This document shows positions 31,983 to 44,891 of a stretch of DNA of 64,000 nucleotides, in pieces. Source of the stretch: Klenkia sesuvii (GTDB lineage: Bacteria > Actinomycetota > Actinomycetes > Mycobacteriales > Geodermatophilaceae). The stretch lies in contig NZ_JBAPLU010000004.1 in NCBI RefSeq assembly GCF_037083825.1, forward strand, positions 194,660 through 258,659, written 5' to 3'. The first letter of the stretch is position 1, and every line of letters begins with the position of its first letter. The position numbers and the translations under genes were made by a program. Below the pieces are notes generated by a model that saw only the letters and a program-made list of their open reading frames with translations, was not told the origin of the DNA and did not search any database.

Positions 31983-33764
31983 CTAGAGGTACTGCCCGGT
32001 GTTCGTCGCCGTGTCGATCGCCCGGCCGGACTCGTCGCCCTTCCCGCTGATGAGCGTGCGGATGTAGACGATGCGCTCGCCCTTCTTGCCCGAGATGCGC
32101 GCCCAGTCGTCGGGGTTGGTGGTGTTGGGCAGGTCCTCGTTCTCCTTGAACTCGTCGACGCAGGCGGCCATGAGGTGCCCGACCCGCAGCCCGTGCGCCC
32201 CGGTCTCGAGGTGGTCCTTGATGGCCATCTTCTTCGCCCGGTCGACGATGTTCTGCAGCATGGCGCCGGAGTTGAAGTCCTTGAAGTACAGGACCTCCTT
32301 GTCGCCGTTGGCGTAGGTCACCTCGAGGAAACGGTTCTCCTCGGTCTCGGTGTACATGCGCTCGACGGTGGAGCGGATCATGCCGGCGATGGTCGACTCG
32401 CGGCTGCCGCCGTGCTCGGCCAGGTCGTCGGCGTGGATCGGCAGCGTGGACGTCAGGTACTTGCTGAAGATGTCGCGGGCGGCCTCGGCGTCGGGACGCT
32501 CGATCTTGATCTTCACGTCGAGGCGGCCCGGGCGCAGGATCGCCGGGTCGATCATGTCCTCGCGGTTGGAGGCGCCGATGACGATGACGTTCTCCAACCC
32601 CTCGACGCCGTCGATCTCGCTGAGCAGCTGCGGGACGATGGTGGACTCGACGTCGGAGCTGACACCGGTGCCGCGGGTGCGGAAGATCGAGTCCATCTCG
32701 TCGAAGAAGACGATGACCGGCGCACCCTCGCTGGCCTTCTCGCGGGCCCGCTGGAAGACCAGGCGGATGTGCCGCTCGGTCTCCCCGACGTACTTGTTCA
32801 GCAGCTCCGGGCCCTTGATGTTGAGGAAGTAGGACCGCGCGCGGGTCGCCTCCTCGGCACCGTGGGCCACCGCGATCTGCTTGGCCAGCGAGTTGGCCAC
32901 GGCCTTGGCGATGAGCGTTTTGCCGCACCCGGGCGGGCCGTACAGCAGGATGCCCTTGGGCGGGCGCAGCTCGTAGGTGGTGAACAGCTCCTTGTGCAGG
33001 AACGGCATCTCGACCGCGTCGCGGATCTGCTCGATCTGCCGCGCCAGGCCACCGATGTCCCCGTAGTCGATGTCGGGGACCTCCTCGAGGATCAGCTCCT
33101 CGACCTCGCTCTTGGGGATGCGCTCGTAGACGAAGCCCGAGCGGGGCTCCAGCAGCAGCGAGTCGCCGCTGCGCAGCTTGGTGCCGGCCAACGAGTCGGC
33201 CAGCTGGACGACGCGCTCCTCGTCGGTGTGCCCGACGACCAGGGCGCGCAGCGGCTGGCCCTCGATCGGCTCGAGCAGCTCCTTGAGGGTGACGACGTCG
33301 CCGGAGCGCTCGAAACCGCGCGCCTCGACCACGTTCATGGCCTCGTTGAGCATGAGCTCCTGGCCGTACTGCAGCGCTTCGCCGTCCACGGCGGGCGAGA
33401 CCGTCACCCGGAGCTTGCGGCCGCCGGTGAAGACGTCGACCGTGCCGTCGTCGAACCGACCGAGGAACACCCCGTAGCCCGACGGCGGCTGGCCCAGCCG
33501 GTCGATCTCCTCCTTGAGCTGCACCAGCTGGTCGCGGGCACCGCGCAGGGTGTCGGTGAGCTTGTCGTTGCGGTCGGAGAGGAACGCGACCCGGCCCTCG
33601 GCCTCGGCGACCCGCTCCTCGAGCGCACGCACCTGGCGGGGGCTGTCGGACACCTTGCGGCGCAGGAGGCCGATCTCCTCCTCGAGGTAGCTGATCTGGC
33701 TCACCAGCGAGGCGACGTCCCGCTCCCGTCGCGCTCGGAACTCATCAGGCCCGAGAGAACCCAC
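31983..33764 (-). CDS. mpa: Proteasome-associated ATPase (Mpa/ARC)
   Basis: 593 aa hexameric AAA+ unfoldase that binds Pup and feeds substrates into PrcBA. Coiled coil at residues 12-90, then double OB domain (about 95-230), Walker A GPPGCGKT (276-283), Walker B IVFFDEMD (351-358), and arginine-finger region ILRPGRLD. The C-terminus ends GQYL, the proteasome-docking tail. GTG 33764 is chosen since GGAGG lies at good distance; GTG 33767 and 33779 are alternatives. A -10 TACAGT is seen at 33803-33808. Confidence 0.96.
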   Translation of the reverse strand: MGSLGPDEFRARRERDVASLVSQISYLEEEIGLLRRKVSDSPRQVRALEERVAEAEGRVAFLSDRNDKLTDTLRGARDQLVQLKEEIDRLGQPPSGYGVFLGRFDDGTVDVFTGGRKLRVTVSPAVDGEALQYGQELMLNEAMNVVEARGFERSGDVVTLKELLEPIEGQPLRALVVGHTDEERVVQLADSLAGTKLRSGDSLLLEPRSGFVYERIPKSEVEELILEEVPDIDYGDIGGLARQIEQIRDAVEMPFLHKELFTTYELRPPKGILLYGPPGCGKTLIAKAVANSLAKQIAVAHGAEEATRARSYFLNIKGPELLNKYVGETERHIRLVFQRAREKASEGAPVIVFFDEMDSIFRTRGTGVSSDVESTIVPQLLSEIDGVEGLENVIVIGASNREDMIDPAILRPGRLDVKIKIERPDAEAARDIFSKYLTSTLPIHADDLAEHGGSRESTIAGMIRSTVERMYTETEENRFLEVTYANGDKEVLYFKDFNSGAMLQNIVDRAKKMAIKDHLETGAHGLRVGHLMAACVDEFKENEDLPNTTNPDDWARISGKKGERIVYIRTLISGKGDESGRAIDTATNTGQYL

Positions 33765-33802
33765 CACGCACCTCCGCACACGTCAGGGGCTGCCGAGCCG
33801 CC

Positions 33803-33808
33803 ACTGTA
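33803..33808 (-). promoter_or_regulatory. Candidate -10 of mpa
   Basis: TACAGT on the minus strand (within GGATACAGTGG), about 38 bases before GTG 33764, consistent with a normal leader carrying GGAGG. Confidence 0.45.
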
Positions 33809-33883
33809 TCCACGGTGTGCGCCAGGACGCCGCGCCGCCGGGCTCCCCCGGTGACGTCCGTGCAACGGGTGGCACCAGCCGTC

Positions 33884-34762
33884 TCAGAACCGCCGCACCT
33901 TCCGGGCGCGCAGCGGCGCGACGGCGCCCTCGGCCAGCCGCCGGCAGGTCACGAGGAAGGCCGTGTGCGCCACCATGCGGTGCTCGGGCCGGACGGCGAG
34001 GCCCTCGGCGTGCCAGGGCCGGTTCATCGACTCCCAGGCGTAGGGCTCGGTCCAGCAGGCCTGTGCCCGCAGCGCCTCGACGTAGGTGGACAGCTGGGTG
34101 GTGGTGGCCACGTACCCGATGAGCACCCCGCCCGGCCGCAGGGCGGCGGCGACGGTGGGCAGCACGGCCCAGGGCTCGAGCATGTCCAGCACCACGCGGT
34201 CGACGGTCTCCTCGGCCGGGTGCTGGTCGAGGTCGCCCAGCCGCAGCGACCAGTTCGCCGGGACCTCCGTCAGGAACGTCTCGACGTTGCCCCGGGCGAC
34301 CTCGAGGAAGTCCTCGCGGCGCTCGTAGCTGGTCAGGGTCCCGGTGCTGCCCACGGCCCGCAGCAGGGAGCACGAGAGCGCCCCGGACCCGGCGCCGGCC
34401 TCGAGCACCCGCATGCCGGGCCCGATGTCGCCGAACCCCACGATCTGGGCGGCGTCCTTGGGGTAGATGACCTGGGCCCCGCGCGGCATGGACAGCACGA
34501 AGTCGGCCAGCAGCGGGCGGAACGCAAGGTAGCCGGTGTTGTTCGTGGAGTGCACCACCGAGCCCTCGGGGGCGCCGATGAGGTCGTCGTGCTCGATGGC
34601 GCCCTTGTGGGTGTGGAACTGCTTGCCCGGCACCAGGACGACGGTGTGCATGTTGCCCTTGGGGTCGGTCAGCTGGACCCGGTCCCCGACCTCGAACGAC
34701 CCGTCCACGGGGCGGGACGGCGGGTCGGCGACGGCGGCGGGCTGCTCGGGCTGGGGGTCCAC
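33884..34762 (-). CDS. trmI: tRNA (adenine-58-N1)-methyltransferase
   Basis: 292 aa, homologous to mycobacterial TrmI (Rv2118c), which lies beside the proteasome locus there also. An N-terminal beta domain (DRVQLTDPKGNMHTVVLVPG) precedes the Rossmann SAM domain with VLEAGAGSGALS (119-130). The catalytic-loop Asp is in VVLDMLEPW. It makes m1A58 in the T-loop of tRNAs. TAGGCT eight bases before GTG 34762 indicates leaderless translation. Confidence 0.93.
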   Translation of the reverse strand: MDPQPEQPAAVADPPSRPVDGSFEVGDRVQLTDPKGNMHTVVLVPGKQFHTHKGAIEHDDLIGAPEGSVVHSTNNTGYLAFRPLLADFVLSMPRGAQVIYPKDAAQIVGFGDIGPGMRVLEAGAGSGALSCSLLRAVGSTGTLTSYERREDFLEVARGNVETFLTEVPANWSLRLGDLDQHPAEETVDRVVLDMLEPWAVLPTVAAALRPGGVLIGYVATTTQLSTYVEALRAQACWTEPYAWESMNRPWHAEGLAVRPEHRMVAHTAFLVTCRRLAEGAVAPLRARKVRRF

Positions 34763-34770
34763 GGGCGACG

Positions 34771-34823
34771 AGCCTAGGTGAGCGGGTCGGCGGCACCGTT
34801 CTGTCGGACCCGGCACCTACCGT
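34771..34823. promoter_or_regulatory. Divergent leaderless promoters (trmI / RecB-type nuclease)
   Basis: Minus strand TAGGCT (34771-34776) is eight bases before the trmI GTG. Plus strand TACCGT (34818-34823) is seven bases before ATG 34831. Confidence 0.64.
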
Positions 34824-34830
34824 GGGTGCC

Positions 34831-35775
34831 ATGACGACGACGGAGCTGGCGCTGGACGTCACCGACCCCGCGGCCGACCCGGCCGACCAGCGCACCACCG
34901 CGGCCGACACCACCCCGCGCCGGCCCTCGCTGTCCCCGTCGCGAGCGGCTGACTTCAAGACCTGCCCGCTCCTCTACCGCTTCCGCACCATCGACCGGCT
35001 GCCGGAGCGGAAGTCCCGGGCGGCGGTGCGCGGCACGCTGGTGCACGCGGTGCTGGAGAAGCTCTACGACCTGCCCCCGGCCGAGCGCACGGTGGCCGCG
35101 GCCCGTGAGCTCGTCGACCCGGCCTGGGTCGAGCTGCGCGAGGAGCCCGGCGTGGCCGAGCTGTTCGACCCGCCGGGCGAGGGGTCGGAGCAGCCGGCCG
35201 AGACCCTGGAGGCCTGGCTGGCCTCGGCCGGTGCGCTGGTCGAGACCTACTTCCGGCTGGAGGACCCCACCCGCATCCGGCCCGAGGGCCGGGAGGAGCT
35301 GGTGGAGGTCACCCTGCCCGACGGTCTGCTGCTGCGTGGCTACGTCGACCGCCTCGACGTCGCCCGCAACGGGGCACTGCGGGTGGTCGACTACAAGACC
35401 GGCGGCATGCCGCGCGAGGCGTTCGAGGCCAAGGCCCTGTTCCAGATGAAGTTCTACGCGCTGGTGCTCTGGCGCACCCGCGGCGTGGTGGCCGCCCAGC
35501 TGAAGCTGATCTACCTGAAGGACGGCGACGTCCTGACCTACGCCCCCGACGAGCCCGAGCTGCTGCGGTTCGAGCGCACGCTGCAAGCCATCTGGGCCGC
35601 CATCGGCAAGGCGGTCGAGACCGGGGACTTCCGGCCCAACCGCAGCAGGCTCTGCAGCTGGTGCGACCACCAGGCCTTCTGCCCCAGCTTCGGGGGCACT
35701 CCCCCACCGTTCCCCGCCGAGGCGGCCGCGGCGGCCGGCTGGCGCACCACCCTCCCGGTCACCGCGGTCGGGTGA
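34831..35775 (+). CDS. RecB-family PD-(D/E)XK exonuclease, probable Fe-S type
   Basis: 314 aa Cas4/AddB-like nuclease. Active-site pieces are RGTLVHAVLEKLYD (His), VDRLDVA (Asp) and VVDYKTGG (DxK). Four cysteines fit the iron-staple pattern: one early in FKTCPLLYRF and three in LCSWCDHQAFCPSF near the end, so a [4Fe-4S] cluster is likely. It probably acts in DNA repair. ATG 34831 follows TACCGT by seven bases. The C-terminus abuts the convergent HAD gene with a 15-bp gap. Confidence 0.87.
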   Translation: MTTTELALDVTDPAADPADQRTTAADTTPRRPSLSPSRAADFKTCPLLYRFRTIDRLPERKSRAAVRGTLVHAVLEKLYDLPPAERTVAAARELVDPAWVELREEPGVAELFDPPGEGSEQPAETLEAWLASAGALVETYFRLEDPTRIRPEGREELVEVTLPDGLLLRGYVDRLDVARNGALRVVDYKTGGMPREAFEAKALFQMKFYALVLWRTRGVVAAQLKLIYLKDGDVLTYAPDEPELLRFERTLQAIWAAIGKAVETGDFRPNRSRLCSWCDHQAFCPSFGGTPPPFPAEAAAAAGWRTTLPVTAVG

Positions 35776-35790
35776 GGCGCCGGTGACCGG

Positions 35791-36473
35791 TCAGACCGGG
35801 GCGGCCTGCAGCAGCCCGGCCAGGGTGTCGGGGGTGATGCCCACGAGCGTGCGCACCTGGGTCAGGCCGGGCAGGTCAGGGAGACCCTGCCCGGCCGGCA
35901 CCACCAGCACAGGGCACCCCGCGGCCAGGCCGGCCCGGCTGCCGGTCAGCGAGTCCTCGACCACGACGCACTCCGCCGGTCCGAGACCGAGGGCCGCCAT
36001 GGCCTGCCGGTAGGGCGCGGGGTCCGGTTTGCGGGCCGGTACCTCGTCCCCGCAGACGGTCACCTCGAACGGCTCGGTGCCCAGGTCGGCGCGCAGGTGC
36101 TCCAGCACGAGGGTGACCAGGGGCCGGTCGGTGGTCGTCACCAGTGCGGTGCGCACGCCGTCCCCCAGGCAGGCCAGCAGCAGCGCGCGCGCACCAGGGC
36201 ACCAGCTGACCGACGTCGCCATCAGCTCGGTCACCCGGGCGAGCACCCGCTCGGCGTCGCCGGCGCGCTCGTCGGCGGTGCGGTCGACCCCGACGTCGCG
36301 GCCGACGACGTCCAGTGCACCGGGCAGGTCCATCCCCGCCGTCGAGGCGAGCGCGGCGGCCGAGACCCGGTGGCCCCAGGCGGCGGCGAGCTCCACCAGG
36401 GCCTGGTCCCAGTACTGCTCGGTGGCCAGCAACGTCCCGTCCATGTCGAACAGCACGGCCCCCAGCTGGTCCG

Positions 36474-36477
<4 letters not shown>
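35791..36477 (-). CDS. HAD family phosphatase
   Basis: 228 aa. HAD motif I FDMDGTLL (Asp11, Asp13), motif II VTTTDRP, motif III GDEVPARKPDPAPYRQA and motif IV VVEDSLTGSRAGLAAG. A cap domain of subclass IA lies between motifs I and II. It resembles beta-phosphoglucomutase-like phosphatases; the substrate is unknown. ATG 36477 overlaps the metH stop (ATGA), so it is co-translated with metH. Confidence 0.87.
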
Positions 36478-40286
<3,809 letters not shown>

Positions 40287-40418
40287 GGGTACCTCACGGG
40301 TCAACGGGTGCGGCTCGCCAGCGGCGAGTCGGCTGCGTTGCGGGGCTCCACGGTGCGACCTCTTCCCCGCCATTGTGCACGCCCGGCCGCGCCGGACGGC
40401 GGCAGCACGCGGGCGACG

Positions 40419-40424
40419 TAGGCT
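40419..40424 (+). promoter_or_regulatory. Leaderless -10 of the PAC2 gene
   Basis: TAGGCT seven bases before GTG 40432. Confidence 0.62.
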
Positions 40425-40431
40425 CGGACGG

Positions 40432-41289
40432 GTGATCGACCCCACCTCCACCCCCTCCGACCTCCCCCGCCTCACCGACCCCGTCGTCGTGGTGGCCTTC
40501 GAGGGTTGGAACGACGCCGGGGACGCCGCCACCGGCGCGCTGGAGCACCTGGAGCTGATCTGGGACGCCGAGCCGCTGGCCGCGCTGGACCCCGAGGACT
40601 ACTACGACTTCCAGGTCAACCGGCCGCAGGTGTCCCTCGTCGACGGCGTCAGCCGCCGCATCGAGTGGCCCACCACCCGCATCTCGGTGGCGCGGAAGCC
40701 CGCCGGGGGCGAACGCGACGTCGTGCTGGTGCGCGGCATCGAGCCCAACATGCGCTGGCGCGGGTTCTGCGCGGAGCTGATCGGGATCCTCCAAGAGCTC
40801 GACGTGTCGACCGTCGTGGCCCTCGGGGCGCTGCTGGCCGACACCCCGCACACCCGTCCCACGCCGGTCACCGGGTCGGCCTACGACGACGAGTCCGCCC
40901 GCCGGTGGGGCCTGCAGAGCTCGGCGTACGAGGGGCCCACCGGCATCCTCGGCGTCTTCCAGGACGCCTGCGTGCAGGCCGGGTTGCCGTCGGTCAGCTT
41001 CTGGGCGGCGGTCCCGCACTACGTGTCCCAGCCCCCCTCGCCGCGGGCCACCGTCGCCCTGCTGCGGCGGGTCGAGGAGGTCCTCGAGCTGGACGTGCCG
41101 CTGGGGGCGCTGCCCGACCTGGCCGACCAGTGGGTCAAGCAGGTCGACGAGATGGCCGCCGACGACGACGAGGTCGTCGAGTACGTCCGGTCGCTGGAGG
41201 AACGGGCCACCGAGACCGACCTCTCCCAGGCCGACGGCGACCAGATCGCCCGGGAGTTCGAGCGCTACCTGAAGCGCCGCGAGCAGTGA
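40432..41289 (+). CDS. PAC2 family protein
   Basis: 285 aa, related to proteasome assembly chaperone 2 (PAC2/DUF75). Conserved blocks: VVVAFEGWNDAGDAATGALEHL at the N-terminus and VTGSAYDDESARRWGLQSSAYEGPTGILGVFQ, SFWAAVPHYVSQPPSPRATVALL in the core. Bacterial members sit in actinobacteria near proteasome genes but no function is proven. The start follows TAGGCT by seven bases. A strong hairpin follows the stop. Confidence 0.88.
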   Translation: MIDPTSTPSDLPRLTDPVVVVAFEGWNDAGDAATGALEHLELIWDAEPLAALDPEDYYDFQVNRPQVSLVDGVSRRIEWPTTRISVARKPAGGERDVVLVRGIEPNMRWRGFCAELIGILQELDVSTVVALGALLADTPHTRPTPVTGSAYDDESARRWGLQSSAYEGPTGILGVFQDACVQAGLPSVSFWAAVPHYVSQPPSPRATVALLRRVEEVLELDVPLGALPDLADQWVKQVDEMAADDDEVVEYVRSLEERATETDLSQADGDQIAREFERYLKRREQ

Positions 41290-41292
41290 CAC

Positions 41293-41311
41293 TGCGATCC
41301 TCCGGATCGCA
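41293..41311 (+). terminator. Terminator hairpin after the PAC2 gene
   Basis: TGCGATCC-TCC-GGATCGCA, a perfect 8-bp stem with a 3-nt loop, beginning four bases after the stop codon. No U-tract. The rest of the region to 41446 shows nothing else. Confidence 0.65.
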
Positions 41312-41446
41312 CCGCGGCCAGGAGCCGTCCCCCGGCTGCGCTGAGCGTGGCTGCGCCCGCCTCGGGGAGGGGGCTCGTGCCTCGCACCCTCCCGTCGTCG
41401 GGCAGGGACGAGTCCTCCGTCGGGGGACCCGCCGGGCCCCCGCTCC

Positions 41447-42469
41447 TCAGGACAGGAAGGTGGTCATCCTCGTGGCTGCGTCTGCCTGGAACAGGCGGTC
41501 GTGGGTGGTGAGGGCGTACCGGTCGGTCATGCCGGTGACGTGGTCGACGACCTGGGTCATCGTGTCGGCCTCGGCGTCCCGGTAGCTGTTCGGGATCTGC
41601 TCGGGGTGGGCCAGGTAGTGCTCCACCAGCCGCCGGATGACGTCGATCGCCACGTGCTTCTGCCCGGCCGCCACCTCCGAGCCGTAGACCCGCTCGAACA
41701 TGAACGCCCGCAGCTCGTGCATGGCCTCCAACGGCTCCGGGGCCATCACCACCCGGCCGCCGTCGGCGAGGCTCCCGGCGACCACCGCGTCGATCATGGC
41801 GCCGACCATCTGGCTGCCCGGCTCGCCGAACACCACGCGCGCCGAGGCCGGCAGGTCACCGGGCGCCAGCACCCCGGCCCGGACGGCGTCCAGCGCGTCG
41901 TGGGACAGGTAGCCGATGCGGTCGGCGTACCGCACGCACTCGGCCTCGCGGGTGGTCGGCGGGGGGTCGATCTTCCAGCTGTGCGCCCGTACGCCGTCGC
42001 GCACCTCCCACGTGAGGTTGAGGTTCTCCAGCCGTTCGACGATGCGTACGCCCTGGGCGGCGTGGTGCCAGCCCCCGGGGACGTAGGGGTCCAGGGCCTC
42101 CTCGCCGATGTGCCCGAACGGTGAGTGCCCGACGTCGTGGGCCAGCGCGATCGCCTCGGCCAGGGTCTCGTTCAGGCCCAGCGCGGCCGCCAGCGAGCGG
42201 GCCACCTGGGTGACCTGCAGCGTGTGCGTCAGCCGGGTCACGAAGTGGTCGCCGTCGGGGTGCAGGAAGACCTGGGTCTTGTGCTTGAGGCGGCGGAAGG
42301 CCTTGGCGTGCAGGATGCGGTCTCGGTCGCGCTCGTAGGCGGTGCGCAGCGGGTCCTCGGGCTCGGGGCGCGCCCGACCCCGGCCGGCCGCCGAGCGCGC
42401 GGCCCCGGGCGCGAGCAGCTGCTCGGCCTGCTCGCGCGCGACCCGGTCGGTGCGTCCGAAGGCGGCCAC
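41447..42469 (-). CDS. dgt: Deoxyguanosinetriphosphate triphosphohydrolase
   Basis: 340 aa HD-domain hydrolase that cleaves dNTPs to nucleoside and triphosphate. Motifs: YERDRDRILHAKAFRRLKHKTQVF, then HFVTRLTHTLQV (first His), AHDVGHSPFGHIGEEAL (HD pair), and YADRIGYLSHDALDA (final Asp). Length fits the actinobacterial short form. GTG 42469 starts six bases after the mshC stop, so they form one unit. Confidence 0.92.
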   Translation of the reverse strand: MAAFGRTDRVAREQAEQLLAPGAARSAAGRGRARPEPEDPLRTAYERDRDRILHAKAFRRLKHKTQVFLHPDGDHFVTRLTHTLQVTQVARSLAAALGLNETLAEAIALAHDVGHSPFGHIGEEALDPYVPGGWHHAAQGVRIVERLENLNLTWEVRDGVRAHSWKIDPPPTTREAECVRYADRIGYLSHDALDAVRAGVLAPGDLPASARVVFGEPGSQMVGAMIDAVVAGSLADGGRVVMAPEPLEAMHELRAFMFERVYGSEVAAGQKHVAIDVIRRLVEHYLAHPEQIPNSYRDAEADTMTQVVDHVTGMTDRYALTTHDRLFQADAATRMTTFLS

Positions 42470-42475
42470 CGCGGG

Positions 42476-43723
42476 CTACAGCGCGATGCCCAGCAGGGCG
42501 TCGACGGCGTCGCGGACGACGGACGGCGCGCCCTCGTCGGCCTCGGCACCCTCCCCGCCGGCCAGCGTCGCGGCGGCCCAGGCGTCGACGGCTGCGACGG
42601 CACCGGGCGAGTCGAGGTCGTCGGCCAGGCGCTCGCGGACGGCGACCAGCAGCTCGGCCGCACCGGACCCCGACCGCCGGGACACCGCCTCGCGCCAGGT
42701 GGCCAGCCGGTGCTCGGCGTCGGCGAGGAGGTCGGAGGTCCAGGCGCGGTCGGTGCGGTAGTGGCCGCTCAGCAGTGCGAGCCGGATGGCCATGGGGTCG
42801 ACGCCGTCGCCGCGCAGCCGGGAGACGAATACGAGGTTGCCCCGGCTCTTGCTCATCTTCTCCCCGTCCAGGCCGATCATCGCGGCGTGGACGTAGGCCT
42901 GGGCGAAGGGCTTGGTGCCGGTGAGGGCCTCGGCGTGCACGGCGGAGAACTCATGGTGCGGGAAGACCAGGTCGCTGCCGCCGCCCTGCACGTCGAAGCC
43001 CATGCCGATGGTGCCCAGGGCGATCGACGCGCACTCGACGTGCCAGCCGGGCCGCCCGGCCACGCCCTGCGGGCCGGGCCACGACGGCTCGCCCTCGCGC
43101 GCCCCGCGCCACAGCAGCGGGTCGAGCCGCTGGCGCTTGCCGGGGCGGTCGGGGTCACCGCCGCGCTCGGCCGAGAAGCGCAGCATGGTCTCCTCGTCGT
43201 AGCCGCTCTCGCCGCCGAAACCGGGGGCCTGGCCGATGTCGTGGTAGACGTCGCCGGTGCCGTCGTCGAGGGTGTAGGCCAGGCCCGCGGCCTGCAGCTC
43301 CTCGATGTGGGCGACGATCTGCGGGATGGCCTCGACGGCGCCCACGTAGTCCTCCGGCGGCAGCACCCGCAGCGCGGTCATGTCCTCGCGGAACAGCGCC
43401 GTCTCGCGCATGCCGAGCACGACCCAGTCCTCGCCGTCGCGGTCGGCCCGCTCGAACAGCGGGTCGTCGACGTCGGTGACGTTCTGCACGTAGTGCACCG
43501 CGTGCCCCAGGTCGCGCCACATGCGGTTGACCAGGTCGAAGGCCAGGTAGGTGGCGGCGTGGCCGAGGTGGGTGGCGTCGTAGGGCGTGATGCCGCAGAC
43601 GTACATCCGCGCGGTCGGCCCGGGCTGGGTCTGCACGACCTCGCGGCGCGCGGTGTCGTGCAACCGCAGAGGGAGGCCGTTCCCGGGCAAGGAGGGCAGG
43701 AGGGGGGCGGGCCAGCTGAGCAC
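42476..43723 (-). CDS. mshC: Mycothiol ligase (cysteine:GlcN-Ins ligase)
   Basis: MshC couples cysteine to glucosaminyl-inositol in mycothiol synthesis with ATP. 415 aa, a shortened cysteinyl-tRNA-synthetase relative. MYVCGITPYDATHLGHA holds the zinc Cys43 and the HIGH-like motif. CASIALGTIGMGFDVQGGGSDLVFPHHE completes the zinc site (C and HH). KMSKS is present in GEKMSKSRGN. The anticodon-binding domain of CysRS is missing, as expected. TAGGCT six bases before GTG 43723 supports a leaderless start. Confidence 0.94.
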   Translation of the reverse strand: MLSWPAPLLPSLPGNGLPLRLHDTARREVVQTQPGPTARMYVCGITPYDATHLGHAATYLAFDLVNRMWRDLGHAVHYVQNVTDVDDPLFERADRDGEDWVVLGMRETALFREDMTALRVLPPEDYVGAVEAIPQIVAHIEELQAAGLAYTLDDGTGDVYHDIGQAPGFGGESGYDEETMLRFSAERGGDPDRPGKRQRLDPLLWRGAREGEPSWPGPQGVAGRPGWHVECASIALGTIGMGFDVQGGGSDLVFPHHEFSAVHAEALTGTKPFAQAYVHAAMIGLDGEKMSKSRGNLVFVSRLRGDGVDPMAIRLALLSGHYRTDRAWTSDLLADAEHRLATWREAVSRRSGSGAAELLVAVRERLADDLDSPGAVAAVDAWAAATLAGGEGAEADEGAPSVVRDAVDALLGIAL

Positions 43724-44007
43724 GGGCCGAGCCTACGGCGGGGGTCCGACAACCGTGATCGCCCACCGTCGAGGCACCGCGGCGCACCCACCGCCGGAGT
43801 GCGCGCCCACGCGGGTCAGCTCGATGGCGCCGCGGCTCCTCGGCGCAGCCGCTCGGCCGGTGCGCTCTCCGGCGGTTCTCGTGGCTGTGCCGGCCGCACC
43901 AGCGCGCACTCCCCGGGCGGGTGCGCAGGGCGGCAGGGTCAGAAGGGCGGCAGGGTCAGAAGGGCGGCAGGGTCAGAAGGCCGGCCAGGGTCAGAAGGCC
44001 GGCAGGG
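43724..44007. other. Intergenic region between mshC and the SCO1664-like gene
   Basis: 284 bases with the mshC leaderless promoter at one end and the 3' repeat cluster (43929 onward) at the other. I see no credible gene in between. Confidence 0.5.
43730..43735 (-). promoter_or_regulatory. Leaderless -10 of mshC
   Basis: TAGGCT on the minus strand, six bases before GTG 43723. Confidence 0.62.
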
Positions 44008-44025
44008 TCAGAAGGGCGGCCAGGG
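43929..44025. repeat. Five tandem copies of a 17-bp unit carrying a stop codon
   Basis: The unit GGGCGGCAGGGTCAGAA (or close variants) repeats with TCA at 43939, 43956, 43973, 43991 and 44008, spaced 17, 17, 18 and 17 bp. On the minus strand each copy reads CCCTTCTGACCCTGC. The first copy met is the real stop of the SCO1664-like gene. Confidence 0.9.
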
Positions 44026-44865
44026 CAGGGCGGGCCAGTCGCCGCTGGGCTCGGGGTGCCGCCCGGTGCGCAGCAGGTCGGCCACGCGCTGCTGCGTGCG
44101 CCGCACCTCGGTGCGGGTGAGGTGGCCGTGCAGCTGCTCCCCCAGCTCGTCGCGCAGCTGGTCCTGCAGCCGCTCCAGCACCGCGACGGCGTCCTCGGTG
44201 AGCGGCTGCCCGGCCCACCGCCACAGCAGGGTGCGCAGCTTGGGGTCGGGCGAGAAGCAGATGCCGTGGTCCACGCCGTACACGTGGCCGTCGGCCATCG
44301 GGATCATGTGCCCACCCTTGCGGTCGGCGTTGTTGACCACCGCGTCGAACACCGCCATGCGGCGCAGGGCCGGCACGTCGCGGCGGACGAAGGTGGTCAT
44401 CTCCACCGTGGGGTCGGCGTGCTGCCACAGCTGCACCATGCCCGGCCCGAAGGGCCCGTCGCGCAGCACCGTGGGTGGCACGACCCGCCAGCCGGTGGCC
44501 TCGGAGACGAGGTAGGCGCTGATCTCGCGGCCGGCCAGCGTGCCGTCGGGGAAGTCCCACAGGGGGCGCTCGCCGCGGACGGGCTTGTAGATGCACTCCC
44601 CCGCCAGCTCCGGGGTGCGGATGGCCCCGATCAGGCTGACGTTGGAGGCGTCGAGCAGCCGACCCTCCAGGTCGAGGTCCCCGTCGAGGAGGAGGGTGCG
44701 GGCCTCGGCGTCGCCGACCGGCGAGCGGCGGTCCCCGTGGTCGAAGGCGAGACCCGCCACCTCGCGGGTGTCGTCGTCCTCGTCCCCGCCGTCCTCCCAT
44801 GCCTCGTCGTCCTCCGGCTCGTCGTCGGCGAGGTCGTCGAGCTCGCCGTCCAGGAAGGCGTCCAC
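44008..44865 (-). CDS. SCO1664-family protein
   Basis: About 285 aa, a family resembling phosphatidylinositol 3/4-kinase-like folds. Conserved: LEGRLLDASNVSLI, CIYKPVRGERPLWDFPDGTLAGRE, EISAYLVSEATGWRVVPPTVLRDGPFGPGMVQLW, FDAVVNNADRKGGHM and VYGVDHGICFS. The N/D/K/H residues look like a kinase active site. It sits beside DUF3090 and a histidine phosphatase, a fixed trio in actinobacteria of unknown role. GTG 44865 is chosen; CTG 44895, overlapping the DUF3090 stop (CTGA), is another option and would add an acidic stretch. The 3' end is in the 17-bp repeat. Confidence 0.8.
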   Translation of the reverse strand: MDAFLDGELDDLADDEPEDDEAWEDGGDEDDDTREVAGLAFDHGDRRSPVGDAEARTLLLDGDLDLEGRLLDASNVSLIGAIRTPELAGECIYKPVRGERPLWDFPDGTLAGREISAYLVSEATGWRVVPPTVLRDGPFGPGMVQLWQHADPTVEMTTFVRRDVPALRRMAVFDAVVNNADRKGGHMIPMADGHVYGVDHGICFSPDPKLRTLLWRWAGQPLTEDAVAVLERLQDQLRDELGEQLHGHLTRTEVRRTQQRVADLLRTGRHPEPSGDWPALPWPPF

Positions 44866-44891
44866 GAGCTCGTCCCCCGTCCGCGGCTCGG

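Noticed and set aside
40287..40431. Possible cobalamin or SAM riboswitch before metH
   Set aside because: The leader has one small hairpin and no recognisable B12 box or SAM-riboswitch core. The kdd leader also shows none.
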